NCBI GenBank assembly: GCA_937957975.1
Contig: CALFFK010000093.1
Location: 1-32,350 of the forward strand
Source: an uncultured Neomegalonema sp.
GTDB lineage: Bacteria; Pseudomonadota; Alphaproteobacteria; Rhodobacterales; Rhodobacteraceae
Direction: 5' to 3'
Length of the DNA stretch: 32,350 nucleotides
Shown here one piece after another: positions 14,592 to 20,673 of this stretch. Under the pieces are notes generated by a model. That model made no database searches. It had not been told where the DNA came from and was given only the letters and a program-made list of their open reading frames with translations. Numbering within the stretch: position 1 is the stretch's first letter; each line of letters starts with the position of its first letter. The position numbers and the translations under genes are program-made.

Positions 14592-16817
14592 ATGAGCGCT
14601 GATGCCGACCGAACCCTGACCGCCGATGAACTGGCCGCGATCGAAAAGAAATACGATTCTGCGCTGAATACGCGAGATAACGGGCCGCTGTTGAGCCGCG
14701 CACTCTATGCGGTTTCCATCGCTTTTGCGCTCTATCACCTTTACACGGCGGGCTTTGGAACGCCGGTGGATTACCTGCATATGGGGATTCACCTTTCCGG
14801 CCTCTTCATCCTGATTTTTGCGGGATTTCCGCTGTTCCGCACCGCTTATTCGTTAGTGCGTAAACCGGATCAGTGGTGGCGGTTTGGCAATGTGCCGCTT
14901 TATGACTGGGTATTCATGGCGCTTGGAATTGCGGCGGCAATGTTCCTGACGCTGTCCTGGCGGGGTCTTGACCTGTTCGGTATCAGGATACCGGAACAGG
15001 CACTGCGGCAGGGCGACCCGACGACACCCGATATTGTGCTCGGCACAGCGTTGGTCATCCTGTCGCTGGAAATCGCGCGGCGCACATTGGGGCCGGTGCT
15101 ACCAATCATCATCAGTGTCTTCATCGCTTATTCGCTGTTCGGACAGTCGATCCCTCTCGATATTCTGCGCCATCCGGGGGTGGATTGGCGTCAATTCATC
15201 AACAATATGTATTTCCCGTCTGAAGGAATTTTCGGAGTGACGCTCTGGGTCGTTTCGACAGTCGTGTTCCATTTCGTATTGTTTGGCGTGGTCGCACAGC
15301 GGATGGGGCTGGGGCAGTTCTTTGTCGATAACGCGATGATGGCGGCGGGCCGGTTTACCGGCGGTCCTGCCAAGGTATCAGTGGTATCCTCGGCATTTTT
15401 CGGCACGATTTCGGGATCGTCCATTGCGAACACCGTTTCCACCGGATCACTGACGATCCCCAATATGAAAAAGATGGGCTATCCCGGCCATTTTGCGGGC
15501 GGCGTAGAGGCGGCCTCTTCAGCGGGGGGACAGATTACGCCGCCGATAATGGGGGCGGCCAGCTTCCTGATGGCTGAGTTTCTGGAGGTTCCGTATACCA
15601 CCATCGTGGTCGCGGCGATTGTCCCGGCGCTGATGCATTATGTGGGCGTCATGTCCATCGTGCATTTCACAGCATTGAAACTGGGATTGCCGAGCTACCG
15701 CAAGGACGAGTTGCCAAAATTCCTGCGCGTCTGGCGCGATGGGTGGCATACGATTATCCCGCTGATCGCGCTGTTATTCGTGCTGTTCAATGGCTACACG
15801 CCGAATATGGCGGCGTTCTGTGGATTGCTACTCTGCGTGATCGTAGGGTTTTGCTCACTGCGCAAGCCATTGACGCTGATCGTACCTGCATTCTTCGCAT
15901 GGTTCATCATGTCGAAAGCGGCGGATGGCGGGTTCTCGCCGGTGATGGCCGGGTTCCTGCTGGGATTGACGGCGCTTGCACTGCTGCACCAGCGCGAGCG
16001 TGAGCCATTCAACGCACTGTTCGACAGTTTGCATGTCGGAGTTCAATACGCGCTGGCGGTCGGCGCTGCTGCCGCTGCGGTCGGGATTGTTATCGGCGTT
16101 ATCAATACGACCGGGGTCGCGTTCCGGGTCGGGTTCATGGTGACGAATGGCGCGGCACAGATGGCCGAGGTCATGTATGGCGCAGTGGGCTGGATGCCGG
16201 ACTGGATTATGACGCAGGAGTCGTTGCAACGGTTCCTGTCGCTGGTTCTGGTGGCGATGGCCTGCATCCTCATGGGGGCAGGACTGCCAACAACAGCACT
16301 CTACATTATGCTGGTCTCGGTCGCACAGCCCGCGTTGGCGCAACTGGGCATTCCTGCGCTCGCAACGCATATGTTCGTGTTGTATTACGGCGTGATTTCA
16401 GAGATCACCCCCCCGGTCTGCGCGTCGGCCTATGCTGCGGCGGGGATTGCAGGGTCTAACCCATTCAGAACCGGCGTGACGGCGTTCTCGCTGGGGGTTG
16501 GAAAACTGTTGGTTCCAATGGTGTTCGTCTATGCGCCGACTATGCTGATCGTGCTGGACGAGTATTTCACGGTGATGTCGTTCTTGCAGGTTTCGATCAC
16601 CTGCGCGTTTGGGGTCGCCATGATTGGCGCCGCCTACAGCTCATATTTCACGGCCCCCTTGAAAGGCCTGTGGCGCTTGTTGATGGGAATTGCCGGTATC
16701 CTGCTGGTCGCACCAAATTGGCAGACGGATATTGCAGGGATGCTCGCCGCCGTGCCGGTGATCCTGTCCCAGATCGCGGCACGGCGGGCATTAATGGATC
16801 AGGTGGTCGCGAAATAA
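14592..16817 (+). CDS. TRAP transporter fused permease (TAXI type)
   Basis: An inner-membrane transporter of 741 residues in which the small (DctQ-like) and large (DctM-like) TRAP subunits are fused, as is usual for TAXI systems. It imports solute using an ion gradient. About residues 35-120 carry the DctQ-like helices. The DctM-like part begins near 190, with VVSSAFFGTISGSSIANTVS and AGGVEAASSAGGQITPPIMG, both TRAP signatures. A second copy appears later as CILMGAGLPTTALYIMLV and VISEITPPVCASAYAAAGI. Many hydrophobic helices are evident throughout. The ATG at 14592 is 103 bases after the binding-protein stop, with two hairpins between. The 3' end overlaps the small Tat-like gene on the other strand. 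Confidence 0.93.
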   Translation: MSADADRTLTADELAAIEKKYDSALNTRDNGPLLSRALYAVSIAFALYHLYTAGFGTPVDYLHMGIHLSGLFILIFAGFPLFRTAYSLVRKPDQWWRFGNVPLYDWVFMALGIAAAMFLTLSWRGLDLFGIRIPEQALRQGDPTTPDIVLGTALVILSLEIARRTLGPVLPIIISVFIAYSLFGQSIPLDILRHPGVDWRQFINNMYFPSEGIFGVTLWVVSTVVFHFVLFGVVAQRMGLGQFFVDNAMMAAGRFTGGPAKVSVVSSAFFGTISGSSIANTVSTGSLTIPNMKKMGYPGHFAGGVEAASSAGGQITPPIMGAASFLMAEFLEVPYTTIVVAAIVPALMHYVGVMSIVHFTALKLGLPSYRKDELPKFLRVWRDGWHTIIPLIALLFVLFNGYTPNMAAFCGLLLCVIVGFCSLRKPLTLIVPAFFAWFIMSKAADGGFSPVMAGFLLGLTALALLHQREREPFNALFDSLHVGVQYALAVGAAAAAVGIVIGVINTTGVAFRVGFMVTNGAAQMAEVMYGAVGWMPDWIMTQESLQRFLSLVLVAMACILMGAGLPTTALYIMLVSVAQPALAQLGIPALATHMFVLYYGVISEITPPVCASAYAAAGIAGSNPFRTGVTAFSLGVGKLLVPMVFVYAPTMLIVLDEYFTVMSFLQVSITCAFGVAMIGAAYSSYFTAPLKGLWRLLMGIAGILLVAPNWQTDIAGMLAAVPVILSQIAARRALMDQVVAK

Positions 16818-17017
16818 CCGAACATCGCCTTATTGCCCTCATCGTGCCGGTAAAAGCGCATCGCGCGACGGGCGCTGTCATAGACATAGCTTGGTGTCGG
16901 CACGGCGGCGACGGCTTTCGCAAGAGGGGCTGCGGCGGTTGCGTTGCCAAGGGATGGCAAAATCGCAGGTGCTACGGAAAGTGCGGCAGTTCCTTTAAGG
17001 AAATCGCGCTTGTTCAT
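16799..17017 (-). CDS. Small protein with a Tat-like signal peptide
   Basis: A 72-residue protein that I do not recognise. The N-terminus MNKRDFLKGTAALSVAPAIL resembles a twin-arginine signal, but with Lys-Arg in place of Arg-Arg, followed by a hydrophobic h-region and an AAA-type cleavage region near residue 30. The remaining 40 residues contain SYVYDSARRAMRFYRHDEG and end FGYFATT. GGAG lies 8 bases upstream of the ATG at 17017, giving good start support. The gene overlaps the end of the TRAP permease gene by 19 bases, tail to tail. It may be a small exported protein or the remnant of a larger Tat substrate. The Lys-Arg variant lowers certainty of Tat export. Confidence 0.6.
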   Translation of the reverse strand: MNKRDFLKGTAALSVAPAILPSLGNATAAAPLAKAVAAVPTPSYVYDSARRAMRFYRHDEGNKAMFGYFATT

Positions 17018-17090
17018 AATGGTCACTCCAGATCAAGGGGCATTGGCCCCGAAGAAATCCGCATATGGTAAGTAGAACCGAACCATTCAA

Positions 17091-17131
17091 CAGTGTGGTG
17101 ACGAATTTATTGTTATTTATTCAGTGTGGCG
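17091..17131. repeat. Short direct repeats upstream of the Rieske gene
   Basis: CAGTGTGGTG (17091-17100) and CAGTGTGGCG (17122-17131) are near-identical, 31 bases apart, or about three DNA turns. They lie in an AT-rich stretch between the divergent small Tat-like gene and the Rieske oxygenase gene. The layout suits a pair of regulator half-sites. Confidence 0.3.
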
Positions 17132-17248
17132 GGCAGCAAAGGTGATTTTTTCACGCAAATTACAATGCAGAATTTTTAGTTTCGATTCATCTTGCTTGCA
17201 GTGGCGTCTTCGGGAATTTTAGGCATCAGACAACCGGAAAGCACCGCC

Positions 17249-18382
17249 ATGAGCCATCACGATCAAAACCTTGATCCCGCCGCTGAACTGCGCGCCAATG
17301 TGGCTCGACCGTTCGAAGAAGCCAGGGCGATGCCACGCAGCGTTTATACTTCGGAAGCGTTCTGCGCGCAGGAGATCGAGTCGATCTTTCGGAAGCAATG
17401 GATCGCGGTCGGGCGCGTGGATGGGCTGTGCGAACCGGGGGATTTCATCACTTACGAGTTGGCCGGACAACCGATCATGGTGCTGCGCGATGCGGGGGGT
17501 GCGCTGCGGGCGCAGTCGAATGTGTGCCTGCATCGCATGTCCACCCTGCTGGCAGGCGAAGGCAAGACGCGCGCGATCACCTGCCCCTATCACGGTTGGA
17601 CCTATAATCTCGATGGCACTTTGCGGGGTGCGCCCGCGATGGGGCTGAACAAAGGATTCTGCAAGGCGGGCTATCAATTGCCTCAAATCCGCTGCGAGGA
17701 ATGGATGGGTTGGGTGATGATAACGCTCGACCCGGAGGCCACGCCGTTGGCCGAGAGCCTGTCCGAAGTCGGCGCAATGATCGCCGATTATGGGCTGGAA
17801 GATTACCGTCAGAGTTTTCGTGAAGAGCATATCTGGAATACGAACTGGAAGGTGTTGGCCGAGAATTTTATGGAGAGTTATCACCTGCCGGTTTGCCACG
17901 CGGGAACCATCGGGGGCTTTTCAAAGCTGGAGGAGATGCATTGTCCGCCCAGCCACCCCGCGTTCAACTATCACACCATCGTAAAGGACGACACGCTACC
18001 GCTGAGTGTGGCGCATCCGGGTAATACACGGCTTCATGGTGAGCAGCGGAATGTCACCTATCTGCTGACAATTTATCCCAGCCTGATGATCACGCTGACG
18101 CCGGGATATTTCTGGTATCTGTCGCTGCACCCGCAGGGGCCGGACCATGTGCGGATCGTCTTCGGGGGAGGGTTGTCGCCTGATTTTGCCAGCGATCCAA
18201 AGGCGCAAGGGTATTTCGATACCTTCAAGACATTGCTCGATGAGGTCAATGTCGAGGACAAGGGATGTACCGAGCGGGTCTATCGCGGGCTGTGCTCAGG
18301 GCTTTCAGAGCCAGGGCATCTGTCGCATCTGGAACGACCAAACTACGATTTTGCGACATGGATTTCGGAAAAGGTGGGGTAG
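17249..18382 (+). CDS. Rieske [2Fe-2S] non-heme iron oxygenase, large subunit
   Basis: The catalytic subunit of a Rieske oxygenase, 377 residues. The Rieske cluster ligands are Cys93-x-His95 (NVCLHRMS) and Cys112-x2-His115 (CPYHGWTY). The mononuclear iron ligands are His212 and His217 in ENFMESYHLPVCH. The bridging acidic residue three before His212 is Glu209 rather than the Asp of ring-hydroxylating dioxygenases. As I recall, this Glu is seen in CntA-like oxygenases acting on quaternary amines such as carnitine and betaine. The ATG at 17249 is preferred over 17192 because GGAAAG lies 7 bases upstream and the extension is not family-like. No reductase or ferredoxin gene is adjacent, so the electron donor must be encoded elsewhere. 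Substrate is unproven. Confidence 0.88.
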   Translation: MSHHDQNLDPAAELRANVARPFEEARAMPRSVYTSEAFCAQEIESIFRKQWIAVGRVDGLCEPGDFITYELAGQPIMVLRDAGGALRAQSNVCLHRMSTLLAGEGKTRAITCPYHGWTYNLDGTLRGAPAMGLNKGFCKAGYQLPQIRCEEWMGWVMITLDPEATPLAESLSEVGAMIADYGLEDYRQSFREEHIWNTNWKVLAENFMESYHLPVCHAGTIGGFSKLEEMHCPPSHPAFNYHTIVKDDTLPLSVAHPGNTRLHGEQRNVTYLLTIYPSLMITLTPGYFWYLSLHPQGPDHVRIVFGGGLSPDFASDPKAQGYFDTFKTLLDEVNVEDKGCTERVYRGLCSGLSEPGHLSHLERPNYDFATWISEKVG

Positions 18383-18449
18383 GGACAGCCCTCCGGCCAC
18401 CCAGCCAAAAGTTAAACGACAGACCTGCACCCCTTTACAAAACGAAAGA

Positions 18450-18471
18450 ACGGCGCAGTTTCCTGCGCCGT
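18450..18471 (-). terminator. Intrinsic terminator of the repeat-protein gene
   Basis: Read on the minus strand, ACGGCGCAG-GAAA-CTGCGCCGT forms a perfect 9-bp stem closed by a GNRA tetraloop, followed by TTCTTTCGTTTT. It lies about 73 bases past the stop of the 601-residue repeat-protein gene. This is a convincing Rho-independent terminator; on the plus strand it may also serve the Rieske gene. Confidence 0.85.
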
Positions 18472-18513
18472 CAAGGTGTCAACATCAGTGTGCCCACATA
18501 GGACTCCGTGAAG

Positions 18514-18537
18514 CTTCCCCCGCTCACGCAGGGGAAG
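18514..18537. repeat. CCCC/GGGG hairpin just after the repeat-protein stop
   Basis: CTTCCCC (18514-18520) pairs with GGGGAAG (18531-18537); inside, one C/A mismatch and a GC/GC pair surround a TCAC loop. It lies 7 bases past the stop of the repeat-protein gene and upstream of its terminator. It resembles the palindrome at 14540-14559 in layout. Confidence 0.45.
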
Positions 18538-18543
18538 TAGGGA

Positions 18544-20349
18544 TCAGAAGCTGCCAAATCCTGACAAACCGCCACCCCATCCGTAGGCAAAGGGGAGCGC
18601 CTGCTGGAGGGAGGGGTATTGCGCGCTTGGCAGATAGGCGCTTGCCGCACCGTAATGGGGGCGAATATAAGCCGCCGCGATACCGTGATGGCCAAAGCCT
18701 CCAACTGCATGATGCCCGTTGGCGTATTGAGAAACGATCTCCTCGTTACGCTTGGCCAGCTTCATCTGTTCGGCAAGCTGCCGTACATTCGCTGCGACAA
18801 TTTCGATTTCCTTCTCTTCAAAGCGACCGTCCTTGCGGGCCGCCGTCAGCTCATTGGAAACCTTCTGGATTTTCTTGCGCAGACTGGCTGCTTCTACCGC
18901 CGTGATTGTCCCCGCATTCTGACCATCCGCAATCCGGGCTGAGATCTTTGAGATACGCTCGGAGATGTGCTTGAAGGCATCCTTGGAGTGATCACCACCG
19001 AAGCCATAGCCGCCGTAGGTAGTGCCGCCAGTATAACCGTTACAGCAATTCTGCGCTCCAAATCCCAGGCTGCCATGACCGCCAAAGCCCAAACCAGCGT
19101 CGTATCCACCAAGTGAAGCACCGCCGCCATGGTATTCGTAACCACCGCTCACAACCGGCGTCGTGTAGGATGACGACGAAGACGTGCCATAGGCATGGCC
19201 ATAGCCGTGATTACCGTGACCGCAGGATGGGGCCGCGATGGTCACAGGGGCAGATGCAATAGGGCAACCACCAAAATTCTGCGCAACCGACTGGAAAACC
19301 GGCGTTTGGATAGGGCGATCGATATAGACAGGGCGATCCACGGGAACCGGACGATCCACAGGAACAGCCACGCGCTTCTCAATATAAACGGGCCGATCCA
19401 CCGGAACCCGGCGAACGACAGGAACGGGGACAGCAACACGCTTTTCGATATAGACGGGGCGATCTACGGGAACCGGCTTGGGCACAGGAACAGCCACACG
19501 CCTTTCAACATAAACGGGACGATCCACAGGCACTGGAACACGCTGCACGACGGGCACCGGAACACGCCGCTCTACATAGACAGGGCGATCAACCGGAACC
19601 GGACGATCCACGGGGACCGGAACGCGCTTGGGGATATAAACCGGACGATCAATGTATATCGGGCGATTCACATAGACCTTACGTTCAATGGGCCGATCCA
19701 CATAGACCTTCTTCTCAACAACACGATCACGATAGATGGGCTTCTCAACTACACGGTCGCGATAGACCGGGCGATCCCGGTAGACCGGCTTCTCGATGAT
19801 CTGTGGCGGTTGGTAGACCGGCACCCGCTTCTCAACAATCTGTGGTGGTTGGTAGATTGGAGGCGCGATATAGGTCGGCGCGGGCGCCGTATACACTGGT
19901 GGCGTATAGACCTGCTGTTGCACCTGGGTATGGGGGTGCGGATGGGGGTGTGGATGCGGGTGTGGCCCAACGGCGTTATCCGTCTGGTCGGAATATGTCA
20001 GCACCGTGCCATAGTTCGGGGTCGTCTCATAGGTAGGAGTGACCTCATACCCAGAAGACGATGCCGCCGCCGCAGGTTGCTCTGCATAGGCAGTATCCGG
20101 CGTCGCCAACGGCGTGGCCTGAATCGGAGGCAGATATTCATAACTGGAAGCCGTCTCGGTCGATCCACCAAGATCAGCCCAGACAGGTTGTGACGCCGTC
20201 GGAGCGGTCTGCACGATCGGAGGCGTAACCCAATTATTGTTGTTCGCATAATCGCCGGGGCCGGAGGCAAATGCAGTACCCGACAGGCCAAAGCCAGCCA
20301 TCCCGGCAACGAGCGCGAGAGGCGATGTCACTTTGAGAAATTTATCCAT
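18544..20349 (-). CDS. Secreted repeat-rich structural-type protein (VPVDRPVY repeats)
   Basis: A 601-residue exported protein of unknown function. The signal peptide (about residues 1-28) ends TAFA. Residues 30-128 are Pro/Thr/Tyr-rich. Residues 130-140 are alternating His and Pro (six His). Residues 165-348 are VPV/DRPVY repeats: the core VPVDRPVY starts at 251, 273, 293, 315 and 335 (spacing 22, 20, 22, 20), and 17 residues at 293-309 recur exactly at 315-331. Residues 360-453 are Gly/Tyr/Ser-rich with Cys362, 376, 435 and 436. A helical, probably coiled-coil domain spans 454-541, with AGTITAVEAASLRKKI and KDGRFEEKEIE. The tail is Tyr/Gly/His-rich. The ATG follows a GAGGAT ribosome-binding site. 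The repeats recall protist articulins and alveolins in style; homology is not shown. A surface or envelope scaffold role is inferred. Confidence 0.85.
   Translation of the reverse strand: MDKFLKVTSPLALVAGMAGFGLSGTAFASGPGDYANNNNWVTPPIVQTAPTASQPVWADLGGSTETASSYEYLPPIQATPLATPDTAYAEQPAAAASSSGYEVTPTYETTPNYGTVLTYSDQTDNAVGPHPHPHPHPHPHTQVQQQVYTPPVYTAPAPTYIAPPIYQPPQIVEKRVPVYQPPQIIEKPVYRDRPVYRDRVVEKPIYRDRVVEKKVYVDRPIERKVYVNRPIYIDRPVYIPKRVPVPVDRPVPVDRPVYVERRVPVPVVQRVPVPVDRPVYVERRVAVPVPKPVPVDRPVYIEKRVAVPVPVVRRVPVDRPVYIEKRVAVPVDRPVPVDRPVYIDRPIQTPVFQSVAQNFGGCPIASAPVTIAAPSCGHGNHGYGHAYGTSSSSSYTTPVVSGGYEYHGGGASLGGYDAGLGFGGHGSLGFGAQNCCNGYTGGTTYGGYGFGGDHSKDAFKHISERISKISARIADGQNAGTITAVEAASLRKKIQKVSNELTAARKDGRFEEKEIEIVAANVRQLAEQMKLAKRNEEIVSQYANGHHAVGGFGHHGIAAAYIRPHYGAASAYLPSAQYPSLQQALPFAYGWGGGLSGFGSF
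19306..19857 (-). repeat. Degenerate coding repeats (VPVDRPVY / YRDRVVEKP)
   Basis: This stretch encodes residues 165-348 of the repeat protein. Core VPVDRPVY codons begin at 19599, 19533, 19473, 19407 and 19347. An upstream sub-block uses YRDR, VVEKP and KVYV units instead. Similar DNA words such as GATCCAC-GGAACCGG recur on the plus strand, which suggests growth by unequal exchange or slippage. Confidence 0.85.
19930..19962 (-). repeat. His-Pro dipeptide run
   Basis: Codes for residues 130-140 of the repeat protein, alternating His and Pro with six histidines. The run looks able to bind divalent metals or form an extended rigid segment. At DNA level it is a GGGTGT/GGATGG-type simple repeat. 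Confidence 0.8.
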
Positions 20350-20405
20350 TACTCGATCCTCGTGTTGCCGAAGGGATCATTGATCGCCCCCTCGTCTAAC
20401 TTCCT

Positions 20406-20433
20406 ACATTAAGAAAAATTTTCAACTATGCAA
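20406..20433 (-). promoter_or_regulatory. Candidate promoter of the repeat-protein gene
   Basis: On the minus strand TTGCAT (20433-20428) and TAATGT (20411-20406) are separated by 16 bases, 57 bases before the start codon. Both hexamers match the sigma-70 consensus in four positions. The surrounding AT-richness fits a promoter. Confidence 0.4.
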
Positions 20434-20461
20434 TACAAAAGACTTTTTTAGCTTTCTTAAA

Positions 20462-20587
20462 GTGATTTGTGAAGTTCATCAAGGATTTCGCCACGCCCTC
20501 CGTAAACGTTGCAATAGGCGAGTGATGCACCTGCGCAACGGTAAAAAGCCGAAACAGCCCTCGCGGACCATGCAGTTCGTGAATCAC
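20462..20587 (+). promoter_or_regulatory. Possible structured RNA / ileS leader
   Basis: GTGATTTGTGAA (20462-20473) can pair over 12 positions with TTCGTGAATCAC (20576-20587), three pairs being G-U in plus-strand RNA. Inside it, CGTTGC pairs with GCAACG. The wobble pairs work only on the plus strand, the ileS direction. No known RNA family signature (SRP RNA, T-box) is visible, so this is only a candidate. Confidence 0.3.
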
Positions 20588-20673
20588 AGGACTTGCCCTT
20601 CCCTGCCCTGCCCGCCATACAAAACCCGCCCGCCCAATGGGCCAATCCTGCTACCCAGAACGAGACGCGAGCC

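Larger units (their letters stand above)
20350..20673. other. Divergent control region of the repeat-protein gene and ileS
   Basis: This 324-base gap lies between the minus-strand repeat-protein gene and the ileS start. The first 110 bases are AT-rich and hold a candidate promoter for the repeat gene. The second half is GC-richer and contains a long-range dyad at 20462-20587 that may be a structured ileS leader or a small RNA. Short open frames cross it on both strands, but none matches a known family. Confidence 0.5.

Noticed and set aside
19195-20193. 332-residue open frame opposite the repeat-protein gene
   Set aside because: Its repetitive Ile/Arg/Asn sequence is the mirror of the VPVDRPVY repeats on the other strand, and it lacks a start context.
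20425-20587. Possible 53-residue minus-strand peptide starting at a GTG
   Set aside because: The frame is open, but it overlaps the candidate repeat-gene promoter, matches nothing I know, and the start is weak.
20462-20587. T-box or SRP RNA in the ileS leader
   Set aside because: No T-box sequence, no GGAAGG-type SRP tetraloop motif and no terminator switch are visible.
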